A DNA stretch of 64,000 nucleotides from Anaerolineae bacterium (GCA_023151115.1 JAKLJP010000012.1:1-64000), one strand, 5' to 3'. Counted from the stretch's first letter, positions 8,065 through 16,930 are shown. The notes: generated by a model from the letters alone, not told the origin. Program-made: numbers and translations.

Positions 8065-8859
8065 ATGAACATCATAACATTAATCAAACAGGTTCCCGAT
8101 ACCGCCCAACTTTCCAGTACGGTGGATGGCCTCAGGTTGATGAGTGAGGGCGGCGCTCGAATTGTCAACCCCTGGGATGAATACGCCCTTGAAACGGGGA
8201 TTCAACTCAAGGAAACACACGGCGGGAAAGTAACCGCCTTGTGTTTGGGCAAACCAGAAGCAGTTGAAGCTTTGAAACGCGGCCTGGCCATGGGCGCAGA
8301 TGAAGCCATTCTCATTTCCGATCCGGCATTGGAAGATAGCGACAGCTTAACGACCGCCCGCGCCCTGGTAGCGGCCATCAAAAAAATAGGCCAGTTTGAC
8401 CTGGTTATTGCCGGTCGCTCGGCTATTGACGGCAATACGGCTGCGACAGCGGTCCAGGTGGCCGCGCTGCTGGACGTATCGCAATTGTCTTATGTGGCTG
8501 CCATCAAAGCCATTGACGCAGCGTCCAGGACCATTAGCGTAGTTCGCTTGATGGAAAATGGCCGCGAAACGGTTAGCAGTAAACTGCCGGCGGTTATCAG
8601 CGTGGTCAAAGAAATCAACGAGCCACGCTACCCCAGCTTTATGGGTATCCGCAAAGCAGCGAAAGCGACCATCCCCACCTGGGGGCTGGCCGATTTAGGT
8701 CTATCCGCCGCTCAGGTTGGGGCGGCCGGTTCTCAGGTAAGCTGGCCGCAGGTCAGCCTGCCGCCGGCGCGGGAAGGTGGGGCTGAAATCATCAGCGGCT
8801 CACCCGCCGAAGCGGCTAAAACGCTGGCCGACAAACTGGCTGCGGAAAAGGTGATATAA
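8065..8859 (+). CDS. etfB: Electron transfer flavoprotein subunit beta
   Basis: A 264-residue ETF beta subunit, which binds AMP and forms the heterodimer that accepts electrons from acyl-CoA dehydrogenases. It opens with the family signature MNIITLIKQVPDTAQL and IVNPWDEYALETGIQLKE. GKVTALCLG and GLAMGADEAILI form the nucleotide-binding core, DLVIAGRSAIDGNTAATA is the typical central segment, and INEPRYPSFMGIRKAAK is the ETF-beta signature. The C-terminal tail (about 225-264) is the arm that wraps the alpha subunit. AAGGAAATTG precedes the ATG. It lies 110 bases after the acyl-CoA dehydrogenase and 96 bases before etfA, both spacers being palindromic. Confidence 0.95.
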   Translation: MNIITLIKQVPDTAQLSSTVDGLRLMSEGGARIVNPWDEYALETGIQLKETHGGKVTALCLGKPEAVEALKRGLAMGADEAILISDPALEDSDSLTTARALVAAIKKIGQFDLVIAGRSAIDGNTAATAVQVAALLDVSQLSYVAAIKAIDAASRTISVVRLMENGRETVSSKLPAVISVVKEINEPRYPSFMGIRKAAKATIPTWGLADLGLSAAQVGAAGSQVSWPQVSLPPAREGGAEIISGSPAEAAKTLADKLAAEKVI

Positions 8860-8863
8860 GAAA

Positions 8864-8938
8864 AGTAGCAGGGTAGCAGAGTCGCAGGGTAGCAACGTAG
8901 CAAATCTGTTACCCTGCTACTTTGCTACCTGTTCTATT
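8864..8938. repeat. Palindromic spacer between etfB and etfA
   Basis: GTAGCAGGGTAGC-type words are repeated and then answered by GTTACCCTGCTACTTTGCTAC. The hairpin sits inside what should be one operon. It could reduce or balance etfA expression, or simply be a tolerated repeat. Confidence 0.65.
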
Positions 8939-8955
8939 TATCAACGAGGCTTATC

Positions 8956-9945
8956 ATGTCAAACGACATTTTTGTATGGATTGAACAGTTTAACAGTACC
9001 GCCGATTCGATTTCCTGGGAAACGCTGGGCGCGGCTCGTCGGGTGGCCAATGACCTGGGCGGCCAGCTTGTGGCCGTGGTGTTGGGCCAAAATGTGGGCG
9101 ACCTGGCTCAGCAAGCTATCCATTATGGCGCGGATAGTGTCTTTTTGGGTGATGATGCCACTTTCAAACAGTTTCGCCTGGAACCTTACGCTGCTGTATT
9201 GACCAAACTGGCTCAGGAGCAGCAGCCCGCCGCTATGTTGCTGGGCGCGAGTAATGCCGGCCTGGAATTATCGGCCTATGTCGCGGCCAAATTGGGCGTT
9301 GGCCTGGCGGCCGATGCGATTGATTTAAGCGTCAATCATGGGGCTTTGGAGGTGACGCGGCCCGTGCTGGTGGGGAATGTGCTGGCTAAAGTTACCTTTG
9401 GCCCGGCCCGCCCGCAGATGGTCACTTTACGCCGTCGCGTTTTTCCGCTGCCGGCGGCTGATACAGGGCGTTCCGGCACAATCGCCCATATCGCTCCGGT
9501 TTTGACCGAAGGCCAGATTGCCACCAAAGTGGAGGGCATTGAAGCCGCCGCCAATGAAGTCAGCCTGACCGACGCCAAAATTATCGTTTCCGGCGGGCGC
9601 GGGGTGGGTGGCCCCGAAGGCTTTGCCCCGGTCAAAGCTTTGGCCGAAGCCCTGGGCGGGGCCATGGGCGCCAGCCGGGCGGCGGTAGATGCCGGTTGGG
9701 TGCCTTATGCCCATCAGGTTGGGCAAACCGGCAAAACCGTGCAGCCCGATCTTTACATTGCTTGCGGCATTTCCGGCGCAATCCAGCATTTGGCCGGTAT
9801 GAAAACGTCCAAATTGATTGTCGCTATCAATAAAGATGCCGAAGCGCCCATCTTCAAGTACGCTCACTATGGCATTGTGGGCGATCTGTTTCAATACCTG
9901 CCCGCGCTGGCTGAGGAGTTCAAAAAGCGTTTGGGCAAAAGTTAA
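8956..9945 (+). CDS. etfA: Electron transfer flavoprotein subunit alpha
   Basis: A 329-residue ETF alpha subunit. The N-terminal ETF domain (1-about 190) is followed by the FAD-binding C-terminal domain. There the characteristic stretches are [60 protein letters not shown] and [13 protein letters not shown]. These are the FAD-contacting loops of the family, and all look intact. It transfers electrons from EtfB-docked dehydrogenases to the quinone pool, normally through ETF-quinone oxidoreductase, for which no gene is seen here. GAGG lies upstream of the ATG. The gene ends at a palindromic spacer before the SIR2 gene. Confidence 0.96.
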   Translation: MSNDIFVWIEQFNSTADSISWETLGAARRVANDLGGQLVAVVLGQNVGDLAQQAIHYGADSVFLGDDATFKQFRLEPYAAVLTKLAQEQQPAAMLLGASNAGLELSAYVAAKLGVGLAADAIDLSVNHGALEVTRPVLVGNVLAKVTFGPARPQMVTLRRRVFPLPAADTGRSGTIAHIAPVLTEGQIATKVEGIEAAANEVSLTDAKIIVSGGRGVGGPEGFAPVKALAEALGGAMGASRAAVDAGWVPYAHQVGQTGKTVQPDLYIACGISGAIQHLAGMKTSKLIVAINKDAEAPIFKYAHYGIVGDLFQYLPALAEEFKKRLGKS

Positions 9946-9948
9946 CAA

Positions 9949-10030
9949 AACAATTTACGATTTACGATTTATGATTTACGATTAAAAGTTCTGATTCAAT
10001 CGTAAATCGTAAATCCAAAATCGTAAATCA
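9949..10030. repeat. Palindromic TTACGATTTACGATT repeat
   Basis: TTTACGATTTACGATTTATG and ATCGTAAATCGTAAATCC face each other. The repeat is made of a 7-9 base word in both directions. It can fold into a long hairpin after etfA and could act as its terminator. It ends 11 bases before the SIR2 gene start. Confidence 0.75.
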
Positions 10031-10041
10031 GCGAGCAGCCA

Positions 10042-11187
10042 ATGTCGGGGCGCAGCGTAGAATCTATCCAGCGCGAGCTAAAAACTCGCTACAGAAATCT
10101 TGATGAGCTGCTAGAACGCCAGGCCAAGTTTGGCATTAATACCCCGCTGGACCTCATCAACCAGATTCACGATGAACGTGAAGCCATTGCCGGCCTGGAG
10201 GAGCTGCTTAAAACCGCGCCGGCCACCGAACCTCCGGCGGAAGCAGGTCAGGCTGCGGAGCGACGAGGACGCGGCGCTGCCCTGCAAACCCTGGATGACC
10301 GGGATTGGGATAATCTGCTACGCCGGATTAAGGACAGCAACTGCACCCCTTTTCTGGGGCCGGGCCTGGGGGCCGACATCCTGCCCTCCGACCGGGAGAT
10401 GGCTCAAGCCTGGGCGGCCGAGCATCGTTATCCGCTCCTAGATGGCGACAATCTGCCCCGCGTGGCCCAATTTCTGGCCATCACCCGCGATGCCGCCTTT
10501 CCCGCCGAGGACATCGCCCGGCGCTGGCAAACGCTCAAAACCCGGCCCAACTTCCGCGAAGCCACCGAACCGCACAGTTTTCTGGCCGGCCTGCCCCTGC
10601 CCCTTTACATTACCACCAATTATGATGATTTTATGTTCCAGGCCCTCAATTATCGCCTGCGCAAAGCCAGCCGTGAGTTGTGTCGCTGGAACAATTATAT
10701 CCGCGACTTGCCTTCCGTCTTTGACCCCGGTTCGACGGTTGAAATCAGCCCGGCCAGCCCGGTGGTTTATCATCTTTTTGGTCACGCCGAACTGCCCGAA
10801 TCGATGGTTTTGACCGAAGACGAGTACCTGGATTTTCTGGTCAACATTTCCCGAGACCAGACCATTATCCCCCGCCGGATCCAAAAGGCGCTGGTTAATA
10901 CCTCGCTGCTGTTCATTGGCTATGATCTGACCGACTGGCGCTTTCGGGTGCTGTTTCGGGGGTTGATTGCCTCGTTAGAGCGCAGTTTGCGCCGCACTCG
11001 GGTGGCGATTCAATTGGCCCCGCAGCCGCCGGAAAATTCCGGTATTACCGCCGACCATGTCCGCTGGTACTTTGAAGATTACCTGGCCAAGGATGATGTG
11101 CGGATTTACTGGGGCAGCTCGCTCGACTTCATCAAAGAACTGCACCGGCGCTGGACGGAATTTAATGAGCGAAACGAACCCGCCTGA
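10042..11187 (+). CDS. SIR2-like domain protein with N-terminal helical adaptor
   Basis: A 381-residue protein. Residues 1-65 are helical and probably coiled, with FGINTPLDLINQIHDE and AIAGLEELL. Small N-terminal modules like this are seen on STAND, TIR and SIR2 proteins and may serve as adaptors (inference). Residues about 95-340 are SIR2-like: NAD-loop GPG at 106-108, TTNYDDF with Asn193 and Asp195, a candidate catalytic His244 in VYHLFGH, and FIGYDLTDWRFR at 291-302. The usual zinc cysteines are absent, as in NAD-consuming SIR2_2 defence proteins. It probably degrades NAD or acts as a deacylase; the first fits the context better. The next gene starts inside this one (23-base overlap), implying translational coupling with the nSTAND ATPase. 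The ribosome site is weak. Confidence 0.85.
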   Translation: MSGRSVESIQRELKTRYRNLDELLERQAKFGINTPLDLINQIHDEREAIAGLEELLKTAPATEPPAEAGQAAERRGRGAALQTLDDRDWDNLLRRIKDSNCTPFLGPGLGADILPSDREMAQAWAAEHRYPLLDGDNLPRVAQFLAITRDAAFPAEDIARRWQTLKTRPNFREATEPHSFLAGLPLPLYITTNYDDFMFQALNYRLRKASRELCRWNNYIRDLPSVFDPGSTVEISPASPVVYHLFGHAELPESMVLTEDEYLDFLVNISRDQTIIPRRIQKALVNTSLLFIGYDLTDWRFRVLFRGLIASLERSLRRTRVAIQLAPQPPENSGITADHVRWYFEDYLAKDDVRIYWGSSLDFIKELHRRWTEFNERNEPA

Positions 11188-14100
11188 AAGTTTGTCTAAA
11201 AACCCTTACGTCGGCCCGCGCCCTTTTGAGCCGCACGAGCAGCAGCTTTTTTTTGGCCGGGATTGGGAGGCCGAAGAACTGGTGGCCCTGATTGTGACCC
11301 ATCCGGCGGTGCTGTTTTATGCCCAGTCGGGCGCGGGCAAAAGCTCGCTGCTCAACGCCGAAGTCATCCCCAAGCTGCAAGCCGAAGAAGGCTGCGAAGT
11401 GCTGCCGGTCGCCCGCGTGCGCGGCGACATTCCCGCCGGTATTCAGGCCGAGCAAATTGAAAATCTGTATGCCTTCAATACCCTGCTCAACTGGACCGAG
11501 GAAATTAGCGCCATCACCCCGGAACAGCTTATCCAGCTTACCCTGGCCGAGTTTCTGAAGTTGCTGCCCCATCAGAGCGACAAGGAAGGGTATCCGGCCC
11601 TGCGCGTCATTATTTTTGATCAGTTTGAAGAGCTGTTTACCTTTTATCCGCAACGCTGGCCGGAGCGAGAAAAATTTTTTACCCAGGTTAACCAGGCCCT
11701 GGCCGATGACTCCTTGCTGCGGGTGCTGTTTGTCATCCGCGAAGATTACCTGGCCCAACTCGACCCGTACCTGCCCCTGCTACCGGAGCAGCTCCGCTAC
11801 CGTTTTCGCCTGGAGCGGCTGCATCGTGAGGCGGCGCTGGCGGCGGTGGTGGGACCGCTGCAGGGCACAGGGCGCTCCTTTGCTCCCGGCGTGGCCGAGG
11901 CGCTGGTAGCCGAGCTCTTGAAAATTCGGGTAGAGAGCCGGGCCGGTGAGGTGGCCGAAGCGCCGGGCGAGTTTGTCGAGCCGGTGCAGTTGCAGGTGGT
12001 CTGCCAGAGTCTGTGGGATGGTCTGCCGCCCGATGTGACCGAAATCACCGAGAGCCAACTGCTGGCCTTTGGCAATGTAGACCAGGCCCTCACCCGCTTT
12101 TACGAAAAGGCGCTGTACGACACGGTTCAATGGCTAAAATTGACTTCGGAAATGGCTCGCTGGTTTCCGCTCTATACTGTCTGGCAGTTGCGGAATTGGT
12201 TTGAGCGCGATTTGATCACCCCTGCCGGCACTCGCGGCCTGGTTTATCGCGGCGCCGACTCGACCGGCGGCGTGCCCAACACTGCCGTAGATAGGTTGGA
12301 GAGTCATCACATTATCCGGGCCGAGCAGCGAGCCGGGGCGCGCTGGTACGAGCTAACCCACGACCGTTTTATCCGGCCCATCCAACAGTCGAATACCCTT
12401 TGGCGGACAAACAAGTTAAAGCAGATTGCCATCACCGGCGGCGGTTTTGTGGGCCTGGCTATCGCCGGCCTGATTCTTTTTGCCAGCTTTGCGGCCCAGT
12501 TTGCGGCCACTGCTGGCGCAGAAGTGGCAGTAACCGTGACGGCAGCGGCCCAGGTTGAAGCTACGGCCACCGCTATCCTGGCCCAGGCCACCCAGATGGC
12601 CGAGTCGGCGGTGATGCAGGCAGCGGAAGTGGAGGCAACCAGCACGGCAGCGGCCCAAACCCTGCGCAAAGATCGGGTGCGCCCCCTGCGGCCTGGTCTG
12701 AGCATCGGCCTGGATGGAATGGAAAGCGTCGGCACGCTGGGCACGTTTGTGGTTGACGAGGCCGGCCAGATTTATCTGCTGAGCACTACCAACAGCCTGG
12801 GCAGTGCGGCCTCACGCGCTCAAGTATTGCAGCCGGCCTTTTTTGATGGCGGACAAGCACCGCAGGATATGGTAGCTGTCCAGGTTGAAACCTTGCCCCA
12901 AACCACTTCGATGCCAGCGGTGCGAATGGTCGCCCTGGCTCGCCTGAGTCCCGACCTCCAAATTCAAACAGTCATTCCTGAGATTGGCCCCATTCGGGGG
13001 GTGCGCGAGCCGGAAGTAGGCATGGCTGTCCGCAAATTGGGCCGAACCAGCGGGCTAACCGAAGGCAAAATCTTAAGTTTTGACGAGCGTATTACGGTAG
13101 CAACCCTCAATGGGACCGTTCAACTGCGAGATGTCATCCGCGCCTCGCCCATGTCGGCCACCGGCGATGGTGGGGCGTTAGTGGTGGACAGCGAAGGATA
13201 TGCCATTGGGGTAATTGTTGCCACTTCTGAGCGGGGCACATTTTTAGCGCCGCTCGAAGAAGTGCTGGATGAATTTGAAGTTAAGTTGCTATCCCCGCCC
13301 GTTGCCGAATCCGCTTATCTGTACGGCCTGAACGATCGCGGCGGTGAAGAACTAATGTTGGATGACGAAGGGCAGGCCAAAGGCTGGGTGCTGATTTCGG
13401 AGGCGATCGGCGCTGACCCGGCCAACACCGGCGGCAGCGATTACACCGATCTGGCTTACCAGGGCTTTGGGGTGATTGTTCAGCTCAATTATGCGGTTGG
13501 TTCTGCCGGGACGCTGCCCCTGCCTGAGCAATATCCTGATTTTGCCCGCCGGGCGGCCAACTTTGTAGCTCATTCGGCCGGAGCCAATATCTGGATTGTC
13601 GGCTACGAGATGAATTCGGAGCGATATTGGCCGCGCCTGCCCGGCGGTCTGGGTGACGGAATCACCCCCCGCCAGTATGCCGACTGTTATAAGCTGGTGC
13701 GCGAGGCCATTCATGCCCTGCCCGGCCACGAGAACGACCTGGTGCTGGTCGGCCCGATTGCTCCCTGGAACGGCCAGCTCTCCTACGAAGCCGATCCGCG
13801 CGGTCAGTATCCGGCTAACCAGGCGCCGGGCGCCCCCAATGACTACCCCTTTTACGGCTTTTTTGGCGATTGGATTGTTTATTTGCGTGACATCCTGGTA
13901 ACCATCGGCCCGGAAAATGTGGACGGGATCGCTCTTCATGCCTACACCCACGGCTACGACCCGGCCCTGGTTTTTAGCGACGCTAAAATGAATCCGCCTT
14001 TTGAGAATTATCACTATCACTTCCGCACCTACCGGGACCAGATGAACGCTATCCCCCCGGAATTTCGCCGTTTGCCGGTCTACCTGACCGAAACCAACGG

Positions 14101-14314
14101 CGGCAATGCCGACGGTATCACCTGGCCCGATATCAACAGTGGCTGGGTGCAGAATATCTACCAGGAGATTGACGACTGGAACAAAGCCGGCAATCAGCCC
14201 ATCCGCGCCGTGCTGCTCTATCGCTGGTCCAACGTGGACGGCTGGGGCATCGAGGGCAAGCCCCAGGTGCAAGAAGATTTTCTGGAGGCCATAGACCAGG
14301 AATATCGCTGGTAA
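11165..14314 (+). CDS. nSTAND ATPase with membrane segment, protease-like and glycosidase-like ectodomain
   Basis: A 1,049-residue multidomain protein. Residues 1-410 are an nSTAND1-type NTPase: NPYVGPRPFEPHEQQLFFGR, Walker A AQSGAGKSS (Lys59), Walker B VIIFDQFEELF (Asp152) and a helical winged segment ending ELTHDRFIRPIQ. A membrane helix lies at about 421-446, then an Ala/Thr-rich stretch. About 490-710 resembles a trypsin-like fold of the Nal1 kind (VRKLGRTSGLTEGKI), but the serine motif reads GDGG, with Gly669 in place of Ser. About 725-1049 looks like a clan-A glycoside hydrolase barrel, with candidate acid/base Glu815 (IVGYEMN) and nucleophile Glu976 (VYLTETNGG). The ATG at 11165 is supported by the overlap with the SIR2 gene; a longer frame exists upstream. 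ATPase inside and glycosidase outside suggests a transmembrane sensor that controls SIR2. Confidence 0.85.
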   Translation: MSETNPPESLSKNPYVGPRPFEPHEQQLFFGRDWEAEELVALIVTHPAVLFYAQSGAGKSSLLNAEVIPKLQAEEGCEVLPVARVRGDIPAGIQAEQIENLYAFNTLLNWTEEISAITPEQLIQLTLAEFLKLLPHQSDKEGYPALRVIIFDQFEELFTFYPQRWPEREKFFTQVNQALADDSLLRVLFVIREDYLAQLDPYLPLLPEQLRYRFRLERLHREAALAAVVGPLQGTGRSFAPGVAEALVAELLKIRVESRAGEVAEAPGEFVEPVQLQVVCQSLWDGLPPDVTEITESQLLAFGNVDQALTRFYEKALYDTVQWLKLTSEMARWFPLYTVWQLRNWFERDLITPAGTRGLVYRGADSTGGVPNTAVDRLESHHIIRAEQRAGARWYELTHDRFIRPIQQSNTLWRTNKLKQIAITGGGFVGLAIAGLILFASFAAQFAATAGAEVAVTVTAAAQVEATATAILAQATQMAESAVMQAAEVEATSTAAAQTLRKDRVRPLRPGLSIGLDGMESVGTLGTFVVDEAGQIYLLSTTNSLGSAASRAQVLQPAFFDGGQAPQDMVAVQVETLPQTTSMPAVRMVALARLSPDLQIQTVIPEIGPIRGVREPEVGMAVRKLGRTSGLTEGKILSFDERITVATLNGTVQLRDVIRASPMSATGDGGALVVDSEGYAIGVIVATSERGTFLAPLEEVLDEFEVKLLSPPVAESAYLYGLNDRGGEELMLDDEGQAKGWVLISEAIGADPANTGGSDYTDLAYQGFGVIVQLNYAVGSAGTLPLPEQYPDFARRAANFVAHSAGANIWIVGYEMNSERYWPRLPGGLGDGITPRQYADCYKLVREAIHALPGHENDLVLVGPIAPWNGQLSYEADPRGQYPANQAPGAPNDYPFYGFFGDWIVYLRDILVTIGPENVDGIALHAYTHGYDPALVFSDAKMNPPFENYHYHFRTYRDQMNAIPPEFRRLPVYLTETNGGNADGITWPDINSGWVQNIYQEIDDWNKAGNQPIRAVLLYRWSNVDGWGIEGKPQVQEDFLEAIDQEYRW

Positions 14315-14315
14315 A

Positions 14316-14398
14316 TGTCATTGCGAGGGCGCAGCCCGAAGCAATCTCCGGCTACGGACGCGGAGACTGCTTCGCGGTTAAAGCAGCTCGCAGTGATA
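14316..14398. repeat. Palindromic repeat with TGTCATTGCGAG / CTCGCAGTGATA ends
   Basis: The outer arms TGTCATTGCGAG and CTCGCAGTGATA enclose GAAGCAATCTCCG...CGGAGACTGCTTC. It follows the nSTAND stop codon at once and ends 42 bases before the CocE start. A related, looser element with TGTCATTTCGAG lies at 62750-62854. Confidence 0.75.
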
Positions 14399-14440
14399 GA
14401 GATGACTCTCATGAGCAGATGGTTATTTTCAGGAGGCCCC

Positions 14441-16507
14441 ATGCAAATCAAAACCGATTTTCCCCACCCTATCCGCGAGATTGAAAATACCTGGATTCTC
14501 CTCTCCGATGGAACCCGGCTGGCGGCCCGTATCTGGCTGCCCGTAGACGCCGAAGCCAACCCGGTCCCGGCGCTGCTGGAATATTTGCCTTATCGCAAAT
14601 CGGATGGGACGGCAGTTCGTGATGCCCTGCGCCATCCCTACCTGGCCGGGCACGGTTACGCCTGCGTCCGGGTGGATATGCGCGGCAGCGGCGACTCGGG
14701 CGGGATTCTGTACGACGAATATCTGCCCCAAGAGCAGGACGATGCTTTGGAAATCCTGGCCTGGATTGCCGCCCAGCCCTGGTGTAACGGTTCCATCGGC
14801 ATGTTTGGCATCTCCTGGGGTGGCTTCAATAGTTTGCAGATTGCCGCCCGCCGCCCGCCCCAACTCAAAGCCATCATCACCTTTTGCTCCACCGATGACC
14901 GCTACGCCGACGACGTGCATTACACCGGCGGCTGCGTGCTGGCTTACGACATGCTGGCCTGGGCCTCGATTATGTTGGTCTACAACGCCAGTCCGCCCGA
15001 CCCGCGTTTTGTGGGCGACCGCTGGCGCGAGATGTGGCTGGAACGTATGGAAAAGACGCCGCCCTACATCGAAGCCTGGCTCAATCACCAGCGCCGCGAC
15101 GCTTACTGGAAACACGGCTCGGTTTGCGAAGATTTTGGGGCAATCACGATTCCCGTTTATGCCGTCGGTGGTTGGGCCGATGGCTATCCTAACGCCGTTC
15201 CGCGCTTGCTGGCCGGGTTGACCGGGCCACGCAAAGGCTTGCTCGGCCCCTGGGCGCACACCTATCCGGAAGCGGGCAGCCCCGGCCCGGCGATTGGCTT
15301 TTTGCAGGAAAGTTTGCGCTGGTGGGATTACTGGTTGAAGGGAATAGAGACCGGCATCATGGCCGAACCCATGCTGCGCTCCTGGCTGCAAGAAAGCCAG
15401 CCTCCCCGCACTCACTACACCGAGCGTCCCGGCCGCTGGGTCGCCGACCCAGCCTGGCCCTCGCCGAATATTCAACCGGAAACCTATACTCTCAACGGAG
15501 ATGGAACCTTAACAAAAGATGAAGGCGGAAGCCGAAAGGCGGAAGATTCCCTTTCATCCTTCCGCCTTCATCCTTCATCCTTGTCCCTATCCGGTTTGCA
15601 GACCACCGGCCTCGATACCGGGGCCTGGTGTTCCTACGGCCTGCCGGGCGATTACCCGGCCGACCAGCGGGCTGATAACGGCCAGTCGTTGGTTTTTACT
15701 TCGGCGGCGCTGGATGCGCCGGTAGACATTCTCGGTTTTCCGGAGGTCAAGTTGACCCTGGCGGCGGACCAACCCGTTGCCTTTGTCTCCGCCCGCCTGT
15801 CGGATGTGGCCCCTGATGGCGCATCAACGCTGGTTAGTTGGGGCGTCCTCAACCTGACCCACCGCGAAAGTCACGAGTTTCCGACCCCCTTAACGCCGGG
15901 CGAGCCGGTCACAGTGACTTTTCCCTTGAAAGTGGTGGGGTACACCCTGCCGCCCGGCCACCGCTGGCGGGTTGCCATTTCGCCGACCCATTGGCCGATG
16001 GTCTGGCCCTCGCCCCGGCCCGTCACCCTGACTCTCTTCACCGGCGAGTCGAGCCAGTTGATTTTGCCGGTCCGGCCGGCCCAGCCGGAAGATACACAGC
16101 TTCAGCCCTTCGGGCCGGCTGAGGGGGCCGCGCCCCTACCGGTAGAAGTGCTGCGCACCGGTAAGATTCAGCGCCACAAACAGACCGATCTGGTCAGCGG
16201 CTTGACCGAACTGCAAAATCTGTTTGACTTTGGGCGGATTCGCTACACTGACAATGGACTTGAAGTGGAAGACATCACCACCGACACTTATTCCATTGTC
16301 GAGGGCGACCCGCTCTCGGCCACTGTCCGCAGCGACCGTTTTGTGGAATATCAACGGGGTGATTGGCAGATTCGCCTTAAAACCAGCAGCACCATGACCG
16401 CCGATGCGGAAAAGTTTCACGTGACCAACCTGCTGGAGGCGTATGAAGGCGAAGCGCGGGTTTTTGCCAAAACGTGGACATTCAGCGGGCCGAGGGATAT
16501 GGTTTAG
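14441..16507 (+). CDS. CocE/NonD family alpha/beta hydrolase (peptidase S15 type)
   Basis: A 688-residue hydrolase of the X-Pro dipeptidyl-peptidase/cocaine esterase family, acting on acyl esters or Xaa-Pro peptides. The catalytic triad is visible: Ser125 in FGISWGGF, Asp247 in GGWADGYP and His273 in GPWAHTYP. The oxyanion segment YLPYRKSDGTAVRD and the VDMRGSGDSGG strand are conserved. Residues about 385-590 form the jelly-roll C-terminal domain typical of the family (DAPVDILGFPEVKL, PGHRWRVAISPTHWP). The ATG at 14441 follows AGGAGG by four bases; earlier start codons in the frame are repeat sequence. A palindrome coding for about residues 358-382 is inserted between the catalytic and jelly-roll parts. 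No signal peptide is seen, so it is probably cytoplasmic. Confidence 0.93.
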   Translation: MQIKTDFPHPIREIENTWILLSDGTRLAARIWLPVDAEANPVPALLEYLPYRKSDGTAVRDALRHPYLAGHGYACVRVDMRGSGDSGGILYDEYLPQEQDDALEILAWIAAQPWCNGSIGMFGISWGGFNSLQIAARRPPQLKAIITFCSTDDRYADDVHYTGGCVLAYDMLAWASIMLVYNASPPDPRFVGDRWREMWLERMEKTPPYIEAWLNHQRRDAYWKHGSVCEDFGAITIPVYAVGGWADGYPNAVPRLLAGLTGPRKGLLGPWAHTYPEAGSPGPAIGFLQESLRWWDYWLKGIETGIMAEPMLRSWLQESQPPRTHYTERPGRWVADPAWPSPNIQPETYTLNGDGTLTKDEGGSRKAEDSLSSFRLHPSSLSLSGLQTTGLDTGAWCSYGLPGDYPADQRADNGQSLVFTSAALDAPVDILGFPEVKLTLAADQPVAFVSARLSDVAPDGASTLVSWGVLNLTHRESHEFPTPLTPGEPVTVTFPLKVVGYTLPPGHRWRVAISPTHWPMVWPSPRPVTLTLFTGESSQLILPVRPAQPEDTQLQPFGPAEGAAPLPVEVLRTGKIQRHKQTDLVSGLTELQNLFDFGRIRYTDNGLEVEDITTDTYSIVEGDPLSATVRSDRFVEYQRGDWQIRLKTSSTMTADAEKFHVTNLLEAYEGEARVFAKTWTFSGPRDMV
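15519..15572. repeat. Palindrome inserted in frame in the CocE-type hydrolase
   Basis: GATGAAGGCGGAA (15519-15531) pairs exactly with TTCCGCCTTCATC (15560-15572). It codes for a low-complexity stretch, KDEGGSRKAEDSLSSFRLHP, in a loop between two domains. The wording is that of intergenic palindromes, so an insertion that kept the frame is likely. Confidence 0.8.
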
Positions 16508-16816
16508 TTAGCCCGAGTAGACGTTTTTTATGATCGCTTTCTCCGGGCTGGAGTGGATGCGGTAATCTCGCCCATCTCGCACCCCCTCCAGTAGATCGGA
16601 CTGCCGATACTGGCCTTGCCGGTTCAAGTGCCCCATGAGCGCCGGTAATGGCCGAAGTCTTCCTGGTTTGTCGAGGGGCGGGCAACCGTAAGGTTCGGCC
16701 CCAAGGGGATTATTCACCGGATTGCTGTAAGGGGCAAACTCGTAATAGGCCAACCCTGGGCCGTTTGGCGGGTGCGTCCCGAGAATAGGGTGTTCTCCGT
16801 AATTTGTTGTAGTCAC
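16508..16816 (-). CDS. Possible small protein of unknown function
   Basis: A 102-codon frame starting with GTG and ending next to the CocE stop codon, convergent with it. The product is Pro/Tyr-rich at its start (GPGLAYYEFAPYSNPVNNP) and then basic, with no membrane segment and no recognised domain. The composition is protein-like and not a copy of a neighbour. However, no clear ribosome site is placed correctly, the nearest being AAAGAGG directly at the GTG. It could be a shadow frame in an otherwise empty 400-base gap before the ABC transporter. Confidence 0.3.
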   Translation of the reverse strand: MTTTNYGEHPILGTHPPNGPGLAYYEFAPYSNPVNNPLGAEPYGCPPLDKPGRLRPLPALMGHLNRQGQYRQSDLLEGVRDGRDYRIHSSPEKAIIKNVYSG

Positions 16817-16930
16817 CTCTTTATAAACCTCATCTTTTCATTGGAGCGAAGTTCATCTTTGGTCGGATGTGTCCGGCCCCAAAAAATGGTATCGTGTTGT
16901 CATCAGTGAAACACAGCACAGGAGAACAGC

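Noticed and set aside
13352..14272. 306-codon minus-strand frame opposite the nSTAND gene
   Set aside because: It is antisense to strongly conserved glycosidase-like motifs and has no recognisable product.
14429..15475. 348-codon minus-strand frame opposite the CocE-type hydrolase
   Set aside because: The plus strand carries the full catalytic triad; the minus-strand product has no family features.
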